Of a stretch of DNA of 64,000 nucleotides, positions 1 through 9,703 are shown piece by piece; the stretch's first letter is position 1; each line of letters starts with the position of its first letter. Source of the stretch: [Bacillus] enclensis (GTDB lineage: Bacteria > Bacillota > Bacilli > Bacillales > Bacillaceae_B); NCBI RefSeq assembly GCF_001456935.1, contig NZ_KQ758483.1:372001-436000 (forward strand), in the 5' to 3' direction. The notes under the pieces are model-generated. The model was not told the origin of the DNA, made no database searches, and worked only from the letters and a program-made list of their open reading frames with translations. Both the position numbers and the translations under genes were made by a program.

Positions 1-305
1 GCTTTTTCAACGGAATGGCTGATAATTTTAGGGTTGAATAAAGCATGGCTGTAAAGCGTCCCTTTTTCATCGATAACATTTACAGCAAGCATTTTCTTGG
101 ATACATTTATCTGAGGGGCGGCAAGGCCGATTCCTGGTCTTAAACCGTATTTACTTGCGACTTCCGGATCCTGACTGTTGACTACATATTCAAGAAGACT
201 CCTCAATACCTCCTTGTCCTCTTCCGTAGGGGGCAGTGTTACTTCTTCAGCCACTTTGCGGAGAGTGGGATGCCCTTCGCGGATGATGTCCTTCATCGTT
301 ATCAT
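1..305 (-). CDS. defB: Peptide deformylase, partial (DefB/YkrB-like)
   Basis: The N-terminal ~101 residues of a peptide deformylase, which removes the formyl group from nascent proteins. The start ATG is at 305, giving [16 protein letters not shown]. The first conserved family motif, GIGLAAPQ, is visible. The other two metal-site motifs (EGCLS and HExDH) lie beyond the window edge, so completeness cannot be judged. It is divergent from ykyA, as defB and ykyA are in B. subtilis, which supports the DefB rather than the DefA paralogue. Confidence 0.9.
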   Translation of the reverse strand, partial: MITMKDIIREGHPTLRKVAEEVTLPPTEEDKEVLRSLLEYVVNSQDPEVASKYGLRPGIGLAAPQINVSKKMLAVNVIDEKGTLYSHALFNPKIISHSVEK

Positions 306-551
306 AAATCTTCCTCCTTACGACAAACAGCGGCGCTGTAATAAAAGTGATTATTTTGTACTCAGTAAGAATATATGTATTTACATCTAATAAGATATAC
401 CAATAAGCATAAAATAAGTCTAGCATTTTTCCTTCAAAAAGTTAACAGAGCAGTATGGATAAATGGCGGAATACTTTTTAGGGCCAGTACATAATTATGT
501 GAATAGGAGAATAGTCTAATCGACAAAATTTTCCACAGTTGTAAATCCCTA

Positions 552-580
552 TTGTCAAATGTTGTAGACGGATATATAGT
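552..580 (+). promoter_or_regulatory. SigA-type promoter of ykyA
   Basis: TTGTCA (552-557), a 17-bp spacer and TATAGT (575-580), 33 bp before the GTG start at 614. The rest of the 308-bp gap between defB and ykyA is AT-rich and shows no further gene. Confidence 0.6.
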
Positions 581-613
581 AGAAGATGTTATATAGTTAA
601 GGGGGATCTTGTT

Positions 614-1264
614 GTGTCGAAATTTCGTTTTGCTTTCGTTTTGGGGGCAGCCATTTTTATTCTTATGGGATGTATTGGGGGAGCTTCTCCCGAAGAGGAA
701 ATCTATGATGTTCTGGAAGAAACCGTATCCAAGGAAAAACAATACGTTGAAGTCCAAAAACCGCTTCAGGGACTGGAAAAGAAAGAAAAAGAAATTTATA
801 GCGAAATCATGAACCTTGGAATGAAAGAGTTTGATAAAATAGTTAAACTATCTGATGACGCTCTTAAAAATATTTCTGAACGGACAGATTATATTGAGAA
901 AGAACGTAAAGCCATGAAGGAATCAAAAGAAACCTTTTCAGGCCTTGATGGATTTATTGCAGAATTGGATGATAAAAAGCTAAAAGATGAAGCGGGGAAA
1001 TTGGAAGACACAATGAAAGACCGATATAAGCTTCATGAAAAGTTTACGGATTCATACTTGGATGCATTGTCAGAAGATAAAAAACTATACGAATTGTTCA
1101 AGAAAAAAGATTTAACGATGGAAGAACTAGAAAAACAAATCAGTTCCATCAACAAAGCATATGAACAAACAATTGATTTAAATGAAGAATATAATACTGC
1201 CACTGAACAATACAATGAATTGAAACAAGGTTTTTATTCAACCGCCGGTATAGAAGTGGAATAA
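614..1264 (+). CDS. ykyA: YkyA-family lipoprotein
   Basis: A 216-residue lipoprotein. The GTG start at 614 follows a GGGGGA ribosome binding site. A short Lys/Arg n-region and hydrophobic stretch end in the lipobox LMGC, with the lipidated Cys at residue 20. The mature part is very rich in Glu, Lys and Asp with heptad-like spacing, so it is probably a long helical or coiled-coil protein on the outer face of the membrane. YkyA is described as a putative cell-wall-binding lipoprotein of unknown role. Its position between defB and pdhA matches B. subtilis. It ends at its own terminator. Confidence 0.85.
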   Translation: MSKFRFAFVLGAAIFILMGCIGGASPEEEIYDVLEETVSKEKQYVEVQKPLQGLEKKEKEIYSEIMNLGMKEFDKIVKLSDDALKNISERTDYIEKERKAMKESKETFSGLDGFIAELDDKKLKDEAGKLEDTMKDRYKLHEKFTDSYLDALSEDKKLYELFKKKDLTMEELEKQISSINKAYEQTIDLNEEYNTATEQYNELKQGFYSTAGIEVE

Positions 1265-1287
1265 TAAATCGATAGAATGAACAGGGA

Positions 1288-1328
1288 AGAAAGGCAGCGG
1301 ACTGCGATCCGCCAGCCTTTCTTTTTTT
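1288..1328 (+). terminator. Intrinsic terminator after ykyA
   Basis: A stem AAAGGC-GCGGA / TCCGC-GCCTTT is followed by a run of seven T. It separates ykyA from the pdh operon. Confidence 0.85.
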
Positions 1329-1407
1329 ATTTACAGGAAGCCTTAATGCTTACTCTATAACAGAAGACCAGGTGAGGGAGTTTATATATAACAGTTTAGA
1401 AAGGCTA

Positions 1408-1567
1408 ACTAATACAGTTTTTTCAAAATAGAATTCTCAACTATTTATGTTATAGTGAGGATATTGAATTTATAACACTTTCTCGTTGACGAGATGAATT
1501 TTTATATTGTAAAATATGAAAGGTAGTCAAAGTTGTATTAGTGAAAGTGTAAAACAGACTAATACAG
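1408..1567. repeat. ACTAATACAG direct copies and TGTATTAG/CTAATACA inverted repeat upstream of pdhA
   Basis: ACTAATACAG occurs at 1408-1417 and 1558-1567. The second copy pairs with TGTATTAG at 1534-1541 to give an 8-bp inverted repeat with a 17-nt gap. The copies flank the candidate promoter, so an operator or leader structure is possible. I do not recognise the motif. Confidence 0.5.
1486..1515 (+). promoter_or_regulatory. Candidate pdhA promoter
   Basis: TTGACG (1486-1491), an 18-bp spacer and TAAAAT (1510-1515). The predicted leader of about 205 nt has no gene and contains one arm pair of the inverted repeat described separately. A TATAAT at 1622-1627 lacks a matching -35 element. Confidence 0.45.
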
Positions 1568-1720
1568 ATAACCTAATATATAAATTTGGGTTTTCTTTCT
1601 TATTATTTGTGGAAAACTATCTATAATGTGATTCGCAAGTATTGTGGTAGGTCATACTGAATTTGGGTAATCTAAACTTTGTATGTAAAAAACCAAAATA
1701 AATGTAAACAGAAAGGATAG

Positions 1721-2845
<1,125 letters not shown>

Positions 2846-2848
2846 GCC

Positions 2849-3826
2849 ATGGCGCAAATGACAATGATTCAAGCAATCACTGATGCACTGCGCACAGAAC
2901 TGCGTAATAACGAAGACGTATTAGTTTTTGGTGAAGACGTAGGTCTTAACGGCGGTGTTTTCCGTGCAACGGAAGGACTTCAAAAAGAATTCGGTGAAGA
3001 CCGGGTATTCGATACGCCACTGGCAGAATCCGGAATCGGCGGTTTGTCAATCGGACTTGCCTTGGAAGGTTTCCGTCCAGTTCCAGAAATTCAATTCTTT
3101 GGTTTCGTTTACGAAGTGATGGATTCCATCTCTGGCCAAATGGCACGTATGCGCTACCGTTCAGGCGGTACTTACACTGCCCCGATCACTGTTCGTTCAC
3201 CATTCGGCGGAGGGGTACATACACCTGAACTGCATGCAGACAGCTTGGAAGGTTTAATGGCTCAACAGCCGGGTCTTAAAGTGGTTATTCCATCCACACC
3301 TTATGATGCAAAAGGATTACTGATCTCATCTATCCGTGATAATGATCCGGTTATTTTCCTTGAGCACATGAAGTTATACCGTTCTTTCCGTCAGGAAGTT
3401 CCAGAAGAGGAATATACTATTGAACTTGGTAAAGCGGAAGTAAAGCGTGAAGGTAAAGATCTATCAATCATTACTTACGGAGCAATGGTGCATGAGTCCA
3501 TCAAAGCTGCAGAAGAACTTGAAAAAGAAGGATATTCAGTAGAAGTTGTCGATCTTCGTACTGTCAGCCCGCTGGACATTGACACAATCATGGCGTCTGT
3601 AGAAAAGACAAACCGTGCTATTGTCGTACAAGAAGCTCAAAAACAGGCAGGTATTGCTGCGAATGTAGTCGCTGAAATCAACGACCGTGCGATCCTTAGC
3701 CTTGAAGCGCCTGTACTTCGCGTAACGGCACCGGATACTGTATATTCTTTCTCTCAAGCAGAACCTGTATGGCTACCAAACCATAAGGATGTTCTCGAGA
3801 CTGCAAAGAAAGTACTTGAATTTTAA
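2849..3826 (+). CDS. pdhB: Pyruvate dehydrogenase E1 beta subunit
   Basis: E1 beta, 325 residues, the usual family length. It shows the transketolase-like pyrimidine-binding fold: a conserved N-terminal stretch around [18 protein letters not shown] near residue 60, and a C-terminal transketolase domain from about residue 200. It pairs with PdhA in an alpha2beta2 unit bound to the E2 core. An AAGGAG site lies inside the end of pdhA. A terminator-like hairpin follows in the 119-bp gap before pdhC. Confidence 0.97.
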   Translation: MAQMTMIQAITDALRTELRNNEDVLVFGEDVGLNGGVFRATEGLQKEFGEDRVFDTPLAESGIGGLSIGLALEGFRPVPEIQFFGFVYEVMDSISGQMARMRYRSGGTYTAPITVRSPFGGGVHTPELHADSLEGLMAQQPGLKVVIPSTPYDAKGLLISSIRDNDPVIFLEHMKLYRSFRQEVPEEEYTIELGKAEVKREGKDLSIITYGAMVHESIKAAEELEKEGYSVEVVDLRTVSPLDIDTIMASVEKTNRAIVVQEAQKQAGIAANVVAEINDRAILSLEAPVLRVTAPDTVYSFSQAEPVWLPNHKDVLETAKKVLEF

Positions 3827-3845
3827 TTGATTGATCAAAGGAATT

Positions 3846-3876
3846 AGAAGGGTTCTTCCCTTCTCTTTTCCCTTTT
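3846..3876 (+). terminator. Hairpin between pdhB and pdhC (attenuator candidate)
   Basis: AGAAGGG (3846-3852), loop TTCTT and CCCTTCT (3858-3864), followed by the pyrimidine run CTTTTCCCTTTT. It could partly terminate transcription or protect the pdhAB 3' end. The stem is short and the run is not pure T, so efficiency is uncertain. Confidence 0.45.
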
Positions 3877-3945
3877 AAATAGAGATACTAGACAGAAAAC
3901 AAAAACATTCATCTATATCATTATTCAATACAGGAGGTAGAATCC

Positions 3946-5298
3946 ATGTCTTTCGAATTCAAATTACCGGACATTGGTGAAGGTATCCATGAAGGTGAAA
4001 TCGTAAAGTGGTTTGTTAAACCCGGCGATAAAGTAGAAGAAGACGATGTACTATGTGAAGTCCAGAATGATAAAGCAGTAGTTGAAATTCCATCTCCAGT
4101 TGCCGGAACGGTAGAAGAGCTGCTGGTTGATGAAGGTACTGTAGCAGTAGTCGGTGACACATTGATCAAATTCGATGCTCCTGGCTATGAGGATCTTCAA
4201 TTCAAAGGAAGCGACAGCGAAAGCGGAGGCAAGAAAGAAGAAGCCAAAGCGGAAGAAAAAACAGAAGGCCAAGTCCAAGGTACGGCGGAACAAGGTCAAA
4301 ATGTTGACAAAGATGCTTCACCTGAAGCTGAACAGGAAAAAGCGGCAGAAGCTGACGTTGATCCTAACAAGCGTGTCATCGCAATGCCATCTGTCCGTAA
4401 ATACGCAAGAGAGAATGGTGTTGAAATCCGCCAGGTTTCCGGTTCAGGTAAAAACGGCCGTGTCCTTAAAGAAGATATCGATTCATTCTTAAGCGGCGGA
4501 GCTAAAGCTGAAGCCCCTGCGACAGAAGAGAAAACAGAACAAGCACCTGCCAAAGAAGAAGGAAAAGCAGCTGCACCTAAAGCACCTGAAGGAGAGTTCC
4601 CTGAAACTCGCGAGAAAATGAGCGGAATGCGTAAAGCAATCGCTAAAGCGATGGTTAATTCCAAACACACTGCTCCTCACGTTACCCTTATGGACGAGGT
4701 TGATGTAACGAAGCTGTGGGCTCACCGTAAGAAATTCAAGGAAGTTGCAGCGGAAAAAGGTGTGAAACTGACTTTCTTGCCATATATCGTAAAAGCCTTG
4801 ACAAGTTCATTGCGTGAGTTCCCGGCATTGAATACATCCATTGATGATTCTACTAGTGAAATCGTACAAAAACATTATTACAATATCGGTATCGCGGCTG
4901 ACACCGACAAAGGTCTTTTAGTACCTGTCGTTAAAAATGCGGACCGTAAATCAATGTTCTCGATTTCAAATGAAATCAATGAGCTTGCCGGTAAAGCACG
5001 TGACGGTAAACTTTCAGGTGACGAAATGAAAGGTGCCTCATGCACGATCACCAACATCGGTTCTGCCGGCGGTCAATGGTTCACTCCGGTTATTAACCAC
5101 CCAGAGGTTGCAATCCTTGGAGTAGGCCGTATCGCTGAGAAACCTGTAGTTAAAAATGGTGAAATTGTAGCAGCACCTGTGTTAGCATTATCATTGAGCT
5201 TCGATCACCGTATGATTGATGGAGCTACTGCTCAACATGCACTTAACCACATTAAGCGTTTGTTGAACGATCCAGAATTATTATTAATGGAGGCGTAA
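3946..5298 (+). CDS. pdhC: Dihydrolipoamide acetyltransferase (E2)
   Basis: The E2 core of pyruvate dehydrogenase, 450 residues. In order: a lipoyl domain (about 1-80) with the lipoylated Lys43 in [10 protein letters not shown]; an Ala/Glu/Lys-rich linker; an E1/E3-binding domain near 140-175 ([14 protein letters not shown]); a second charged linker; and the acyltransferase domain from about 220, with the active-site motif DHRMIDG near residue 425. The start follows an AGGAGGT site. E2 forms the 60-subunit core in Gram-positives and transfers acetyl to CoA. Confidence 0.97.
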   Translation: MSFEFKLPDIGEGIHEGEIVKWFVKPGDKVEEDDVLCEVQNDKAVVEIPSPVAGTVEELLVDEGTVAVVGDTLIKFDAPGYEDLQFKGSDSESGGKKEEAKAEEKTEGQVQGTAEQGQNVDKDASPEAEQEKAAEADVDPNKRVIAMPSVRKYARENGVEIRQVSGSGKNGRVLKEDIDSFLSGGAKAEAPATEEKTEQAPAKEEGKAAAPKAPEGEFPETREKMSGMRKAIAKAMVNSKHTAPHVTLMDEVDVTKLWAHRKKFKEVAAEKGVKLTFLPYIVKALTSSLREFPALNTSIDDSTSEIVQKHYYNIGIAADTDKGLLVPVVKNADRKSMFSISNEINELAGKARDGKLSGDEMKGASCTITNIGSAGGQWFTPVINHPEVAILGVGRIAEKPVVKNGEIVAAPVLALSLSFDHRMIDGATAQHALNHIKRLLNDPELLLMEA

Positions 5299-5302
5299 TG
5301 AG

Positions 5303-6712
5303 ATGGTAGTAGGAGATTTCCCAATTGAAACAGATACTATTGTAGTCGGTTCAGGTCCTGGAGGATACGTTGCGGCGATCCGTGCAGCACAGCTTGGACA
5401 AAAGGTAACGATCATTGAAAAAGAAAACATGGGCGGCGTTTGCTTGAACGTGGGCTGTATCCCATCAAAAGCACTTATCACTGCAGGACACCGTTTTCAT
5501 CAAGCCCAGCATTCAGATGATATGGGGATCGTTGCAGAGAATGTAAAAGTTAACTTTGACAAGGTCCAAGAATGGAAAGCTGGCGTAGTCAAAAAGCTTA
5601 CCGGCGGTGTTGAAGGACTTCTAAAAGGGAACAAAGCGGAAATCGTTCGCGGAGAAGCTTATCTTGTAGACCAAAACACTCTTCGTGTGATGGATGATAA
5701 CTCTGCGCAAACATATAAATTCAACAACTTGATCCTTGCGACCGGATCACGCCCGATTGAAATTCCGAGCTTCAAGTTCTCTAAACGCGTTCTTGATTCA
5801 ACTGGTGCTTTGGCACTTGAGGAAGTACCAGGCAAGCTCGTTGTCATCGGTGGAGGTTACATCGGAACAGAGCTTGGAACTGCATATGCCAACCTCGGTT
5901 CTGAAGTGACAATCCTTGAGGGTGCTGACGATATCCTTGGCGGATTCGAAAAGCAACTGACATCAGTTGTTAAAAAAGGACTTAAGAAAAAAGGCGTGGA
6001 AGTTGTTACAAAAGCAATGGCTAAAGGCGTTGACGAAAGCGACAGCGGCGTAGTCGTTAAATACGAAGTGAATGGTGAAGAGAAATCAGTGGAAGCAGAT
6101 TATGTGCTTGTCACAGTTGGACGCCGTCCAAATACTGATGAAATCGGTCTTGAAGAAGTAGGAATTGAAATGTCAGACCGCGGTGTTATCAAAATTGATA
6201 AACAATGCCGTACAAACATTCCTAACATCTTTGCAATTGGTGATATCGTTGATGGACCACCACTTGCTCATAAAGCTTCTTATGAAGGTAAAATCGCTGC
6301 TGAGGTAATTGCTGGTGAGCCGGCTGAAATTGATTACCTTGGAATTCCTGCAGTTTGCTTCACAGACCCGGAACTTGCAACAGTAGGCTATTCCGAATCT
6401 GAAGCAAAAGAAGAAGGAATTGAAGTGGTTGCCGCTAAATTCCCATTTGCTGCAAATGGTCGTGCTTTGGCTCTTAATTCTTCTGAAGGCTTCATGAAGC
6501 TTGTGACTCGCAAAGTAGACGGTCTAATCATTGGAGCTCAAATCGTAGGTGCCGGCGCATCTGACATGATCGCTGAACTTGGTCTTGCGATTGAATCCGG
6601 TATGACGGCTGAAGACGTTGCGATGACGATCCATGCTCACCCTACCCTTGGTGAGATTTCAATGGAAGCAGCAGAAGTTGCGATGGGAAGCCCAATCCAC
6701 ATTGTAAAATAA
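5303..6712 (+). CDS. pdhD: Dihydrolipoamide dehydrogenase (E3)
   Basis: An FAD flavoprotein of 469 residues that reoxidises dihydrolipoyl-E2 with NAD+. The FAD motif GSGPGG is at 16-21, the redox disulfide Cys47/Cys52 in GGVCLNVGC, the NAD-binding GGGYIG near 185, and the C-terminal catalytic motif HAHPTLGE. The ATG at 5303 follows GGAGGCG located at the end of pdhC. It is the last gene of the operon, before a strong terminator. E3 is probably shared with other 2-oxoacid dehydrogenases. Confidence 0.97.
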   Translation: MVVGDFPIETDTIVVGSGPGGYVAAIRAAQLGQKVTIIEKENMGGVCLNVGCIPSKALITAGHRFHQAQHSDDMGIVAENVKVNFDKVQEWKAGVVKKLTGGVEGLLKGNKAEIVRGEAYLVDQNTLRVMDDNSAQTYKFNNLILATGSRPIEIPSFKFSKRVLDSTGALALEEVPGKLVVIGGGYIGTELGTAYANLGSEVTILEGADDILGGFEKQLTSVVKKGLKKKGVEVVTKAMAKGVDESDSGVVVKYEVNGEEKSVEADYVLVTVGRRPNTDEIGLEEVGIEMSDRGVIKIDKQCRTNIPNIFAIGDIVDGPPLAHKASYEGKIAAEVIAGEPAEIDYLGIPAVCFTDPELATVGYSESEAKEEGIEVVAAKFPFAANGRALALNSSEGFMKLVTRKVDGLIIGAQIVGAGASDMIAELGLAIESGMTAEDVAMTIHAHPTLGEISMEAAEVAMGSPIHIVK

Positions 6713-6721
6713 TGACCAATA

Positions 6722-6758
6722 AAAATGACCCTTCCAAAAATGGAGGGTCATTTTTTTA
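6722..6758 (+). terminator. Terminator of the pdh operon
   Basis: AATGACCCTTCC / GGAGGGTCATT stem with a six-base loop and T7. Confidence 0.9.
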
Positions 6759-6804
6759 TATCGAAAATAAGTTCACTGGCTGCATACAAATGGTACAAAG
6801 ACAC

Positions 6805-7188
6805 TCACCAATTACTGATTGCATGGGTAACAGATTTAATGATCTGATTCTTATGTGCCTTTCCGGTAATCTTAGTAACAACCTGGTTATTATCTACAAC
6901 GACAATGGCAGGATAAGAAGTGGATTGGATTTTTGGGTTCGATTTGTCTGTGCTGAAGTTTACGACTTCCAGATGTTTTAAGTCTTCGGGGTATTCATTC
7001 TTAAGTTCAATGATGGCATCATAATATGCGACTTCCTTTGAAATATTGCGTTCATCAGTGAAAAATATGATTTGTTTTTCAATAAATCGATCCTCCGCCA
7101 ACACTACTTTATCTGCAGCCAGATCATTGCATGAAGTGAGAAGCAAGGCTGTCGATGCCAGCATAAGCAAGGTAAGTAAATGTTTCAT
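6805..7188 (-). CDS. Small lipoprotein with thioredoxin-like features (slp position)
   Basis: A 127-residue protein with lipobox LLTSC (Cys20). The mature part reads like a small thioredoxin-type fold: beta strand IIFFTDE, then TSYPAIVVVD with a probable cis-Pro, then a C-terminal helix. There is no CxxC, so it is not expected to be a redox enzyme. It sits where B. subtilis has slp, a small peptidoglycan-associated lipoprotein, but I could not confirm sequence relatedness. AAGAGGATG precedes the ATG. It converges with pdhD. Confidence 0.65.
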   Translation of the reverse strand: MKHLLTLLMLASTALLLTSCNDLAADKVVLAEDRFIEKQIIFFTDERNISKEVAYYDAIIELKNEYPEDLKHLEVVNFSTDKSNPKIQSTSYPAIVVVDNNQVVTKITGKAHKNQIIKSVTHAISNW

Positions 7189-7410
7189 ACATCATCCTCT
7201 TTTCTTAGTGATGCACCATGAACGAAAGTAATTAATACGCATAAAGACCTATTCGTTGGTCACATTTTATCATATGGATTCGCCGAAATGAGGCAAGTCA
7301 CTGAAATGTTACAGAAATGAAAAGACATCAATAATGAAAGTAACATTCTAGGAATATACTTAATTATTAGATGTACTACTTGAAAATACTCCTAAATAGA
7401 GGGTGTTTTT

Positions 7411-7659
7411 ATGAAATTTTATGTGGCTTTCACCATTCAGATGATACTGTGGAGTGTTTTTTATGTTGCTGAATGGTTGTCTGTTAAAGATCATATTGAA
7501 TATAAATGGATCATGTTTGTTCTGTTCTTTTATTTAGCATTTATTGCTGCAAGGAAGATTATTCAGTCAAGGAGGCTTACATTGTTTATAACGTCCTTCA
7601 GTTTATCTTGTTTCTTTGCATTCAAATTTTTATTTGAATATCTGATGGAATTCTTTTAA
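7411..7659 (+). CDS. Small membrane protein, three TM segments
   Basis: An 82-residue hydrophobic protein that I do not recognise. Three membrane helices are apparent: about residues 3-22, 30-48 and 55-78. The charged RKIIQSRR loop between TM2 and TM3 suggests that loop is cytoplasmic. GAGGGTG precedes the ATG. It stands alone, 65 bp before the deacetylase lipoprotein gene. No function can be proposed. Confidence 0.6.
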   Translation: MKFYVAFTIQMILWSVFYVAEWLSVKDHIEYKWIMFVLFFYLAFIAARKIIQSRRLTLFITSFSLSCFFAFKFLFEYLMEFF

Positions 7660-7723
7660 AACTTATCCAGTTTTGCGCAGAATATGTTAAAATATTCAAA
7701 GCGAATCATGAAAGGTGAGTTAA

Positions 7724-8554
7724 ATGAAAAAGATTATTGCAACAGGATTAACATTGATGTTATTGACTGCATGTAACGATGAACCTGCCACTGTCACGAA
7801 AGAAGCCGGCACGGTTGATCATCCTAAAGAAAATACTGATAGTAAAGAATCATCCGGTAAGAAAGAAATGGAAAATCACGAAGATAAATCTGAACCTGAA
7901 AAAACAGAAGATGTGGTTCAGGAGCCTGAATACAAGATTAATGAAAACAATTGGAGTATTGAACCAATAGCAGGTCAAAATGCTAAGGTCGTCCTTTTGA
8001 CGATTGATGATGCCCCTGATAAGCATGCATTGAACATGGCTGAAGATTTGAAGGCCGTGAACGCTCCCGCCATCTTCTTTGTGAATGGACATTTTCTTGA
8101 TACCCCGGAGGAAAAAGAGGTATTAAAGAAGATCTATGACATGGGCTTCATGATCGGCAATCACACATACAGCCACAGTTCACTTCCTGACCTTTCACCG
8201 GAGGAACAAAAAGAAGAAATTGTTTCGGTAAATGAGCTCGTTGAATCAATTACCGGTGAACGCCCAAAATTCTTCAGGGCGCCTTTTGGACAGAATACGG
8301 ATTACAGTAGACAGGTCGCAGCCGAAGAGAAAATGGCCCTTATGAATTGGACCTTCGGATATGACTGGAACAAGGAATATCAAACAAAAGAAGCAATTAC
8401 AGACATCATGGTTAACAGTCCATACCTTAATAACGGAGCAAACCTCCTCATGCACGACAGGACCTGGACCAGCGAAGCACTAACAGACATCGTAAAAGGA
8501 CTAAGAGAAAAAGGATACGAAACCCTCGACCCAACAAAAATCAAAACCCCATAA
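7724..8554 (+). CDS. Polysaccharide deacetylase (NodB) lipoprotein
   Basis: A 276-residue lipoprotein (lipobox LLTAC, Cys17). A charged low-complexity linker (about 18-70) is followed by a NodB/CE4 domain (about 85-270). All metal and catalytic motifs are present: TIDDAP (Asp95, Asp96), NHTYSH (His147, His151), RAPFG (Arg185) and LMHD (His244). Family members remove N- or O-acetyl groups from peptidoglycan or other glycans. Being lipid-anchored, it should act at the outer membrane face or inner wall. AAAGGTGA precedes the ATG. Its substrate cannot be told from sequence. Confidence 0.9.
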   Translation: MKKIIATGLTLMLLTACNDEPATVTKEAGTVDHPKENTDSKESSGKKEMENHEDKSEPEKTEDVVQEPEYKINENNWSIEPIAGQNAKVVLLTIDDAPDKHALNMAEDLKAVNAPAIFFVNGHFLDTPEEKEVLKKIYDMGFMIGNHTYSHSSLPDLSPEEQKEEIVSVNELVESITGERPKFFRAPFGQNTDYSRQVAAEEKMALMNWTFGYDWNKEYQTKEAITDIMVNSPYLNNGANLLMHDRTWTSEALTDIVKGLREKGYETLDPTKIKTP

Positions 8555-8561
8555 TCACATC

Positions 8562-8592
8562 AAAAACCTGAATGCGGCCATTCAGGTTTTTT
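8562..8592 (+). terminator. Terminator after the NodB gene
   Basis: AAACCTGAATG / CATTCAGGTTT stem with a CGGC loop and T8. Confidence 0.9.
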
Positions 8593-8595
8593 TTA

Positions 8596-8902
8596 CCTTT
8601 CATTAATTAAAGATTTTATTGATTATGAAAGTCGAAAATTCACCAGACGTTTTATATGTTTCTTTTGGTTGGAATGTCTTGATAAGTATATAAAAATTAT
8701 AAAGAAGTCTGAGAATAGGGATCGAAAGCAAAGAGTAAAACCTATGAGCCTTCTGTGTGAAATTAATTACTCAAGCTTTGAGTTAGTGGATAAGAGTTAA
8801 TCGAGGTTTTTGACTTCGTTCAGTGTTCTTACTGTTCTGTTCCATAAAATTAAAATATTCATGATGTGAAAATTTCTCCGATTCAAAACCGGTTCCAGCG
8901 AT
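8596..8902. other. AT-rich gap without a recognisable feature
   Basis: I saw no plausible gene, promoter pair or strong hairpin here. It lies between the NodB terminator and the nested repeat. Confidence 0.5.
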
Positions 8903-9150
8903 TGATTGGAGTGCAAAACGCAGACTCCTGCGGGAGAAGCGTGTTAGGTGAGACTTGTCCAGCTCCAGGGCTTAGAGGCACATGTCATAAGTCAACTCGC
9001 CCAAGAAGGCAAAGAACGCCTTCGTGGTCGATTCGCCTTATGCCACCCGCCTCTGACCAAAGCCCTTCCACTTTTCTAACCCGCAGGCGAAGCCGAGGAG
9101 GCTCACCAACCGCCCGCGGAAAGCGAAGTTTTGCACGGAAATCAATAGCG
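8903..9150 (+). repeat. Repeat A, copy 1, carrying a nested B element
   Basis: The outer arms are TTGGAGTGCAAAACG...GACTCCTGCGGG on the left and CCCGCAGG...CCGCGGAAAGCGAAG...TTGCACGGAAATC on the right. They are the two halves of a repeat resembling one common between genes in Bacillaceae. The arms are partly complementary (GGTGAG/CTCACC; TGCAA/TTGCA). Between them, directly after GGTGAGAC, lies a whole B element (8955-9077). The same arrangement recurs at 14801-15045. Confidence 0.85.
8955..9077 (+). repeat. B element 1 (nested)
   Basis: A 123-bp palindromic element with core hairpin AAGGCAAAGAACGCCTT at 9006-9022. Flanking stem TCGCCC/GGTCGA has one mismatch. Lower stems are CATAAG/CTTATG and AGAGGC/GCCTCT, with GGGCTT/AAGCCC at the base. 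It starts TTGTCCAGC and ends CTTTTCT like the other copies. Confidence 0.85.
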
Positions 9151-9344
9151 TTGATAAATGGAATCAAATAAGTTGAGAAGTCAAAGGGGCTTCTCTATTT
9201 AAGGTTATCTAAAAACTAAAACCAGTGGGGCTAAGTATTTTTGTCACGGGTCACCTGCGGTGTTCAGAAGTCTATAAGGTCTTATATACTCTTATACCGC
9301 ATAAAGATAATTAATATGATTTATTAAAAGAATAAAAACTTAAA

Positions 9345-9387
9345 TATGTTATACAATTTAAGGTTGATTTTTTAAATGTGTTATATT
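9345..9387 (+). promoter_or_regulatory. Two CcpN-like operators at the sr1 promoter
   Basis: TATGTTATACA (9345-9355) and TGTGTTATATT (9377-9387) both fit the CcpN consensus TRTGHYATAYW as I recall it. The second lies between the -35 and -10 and reaches the first -10 base. In B. subtilis CcpN represses sr1, gapB and pckA under glycolytic conditions, so the same control is likely here. Confidence 0.75.
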
Positions 9388-9392
9388 ATTAT
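9364..9392 (+). promoter_or_regulatory. sr1 promoter
   Basis: TTGATT (9364-9369), a 17-bp spacer and TATTAT (9387-9392). The expected RNA start is near 9399. Confidence 0.75.
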
Positions 9393-9446
9393 AGAATCAG
9401 TTAAGATAAAACGCTTACAAAACATCATTAAGGGAGATGAAAAAAG

Positions 9447-9566
9447 ATGGGAACAATTGTTTGTCAATCATGCCTTAACACTATTGAACATTACGAAGAT
9501 GAGAAGGTTTCTGTTTTATTCTCTAACTGCTGCGAATGTAATGATGATGTAGAAATAGACGATTAA
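9447..9566 (+). CDS. sr1P: SR1P peptide (GapA-binding)
   Basis: A 39-residue ORF starting MGTIVCQSCLNTIEHYEDEK. B. subtilis SR1P, as I remember it, is also 39 residues, starts MGTIVCQDC and shares the EDEKV stretch. The AGGGAGA site lies 9 bp before the ATG. Four cysteines (CQSC and CCEC, five Cys in all with the doublet) suggest possible metal binding. In B. subtilis the peptide binds glyceraldehyde-3-phosphate dehydrogenase A and promotes its interaction with RNase J1. The acidic tail DDVEIDD differs from B. subtilis. Confidence 0.85.
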   Translation: MGTIVCQSCLNTIEHYEDEKVSVLFSNCCECNDDVEIDD

Positions 9567-9619
9567 GTTACAGGGGAAACTTCGAAACGGTCAGACAAAA
9601 AGGGGTAAATATAAAGTAG

Positions 9620-9657
9620 GGGTGAAGAGGGATCGGGATGACCTTCTTCACCTTTTT
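9620..9657 (+). terminator. sr1 terminator
   Basis: GGTGAAGA-GG / CC-TTCTTCACC stem followed by T5. Confidence 0.85.
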
Positions 9658-9664
9658 GTTATGA

Positions 9665-9700
9665 ACAAAAAAGACCCCTTTCGTAATAGGGGCCTCATTT
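9665..9700 (-). terminator. speA terminator
   Basis: Read on the minus strand, GGCCCCTAT..AAAGGGGTC is followed by T6. It faces the sr1 terminator. Confidence 0.8.
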
Positions 9701-9703
9701 GAT

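Larger units (their letters stand above)
9399..9658 (+). ncRNA. sr1: SR1-like dual-function small RNA
   Basis: A probable homologue of the B. subtilis dual-function RNA SR1, about 260 nt from the predicted start to the terminator. It encodes SR1P, and it is located between pdhD and speA as in B. subtilis. In that species SR1 pairs with ahrC mRNA (arginine catabolism activator) and SR1P binds GapA to stabilise gapA mRNA. Two CcpN-like sites overlap the promoter region. The base-pairing part cannot be checked here because ahrC is not in the window. The exact 5' end is inferred. Confidence 0.75.

Noticed and set aside
1622-1627. TATAAT as the pdhA -10
   Set aside because: No acceptable -35 at 16-18 bp and no TG extension; the 1486-1515 pair is better.
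8866-9171. 101-codon open frame across the first A/B repeat
   Set aside because: It lies wholly in the repeat, has no ribosome binding site, and a similar frame occurs in the 14801 copy only because the repeats are alike.
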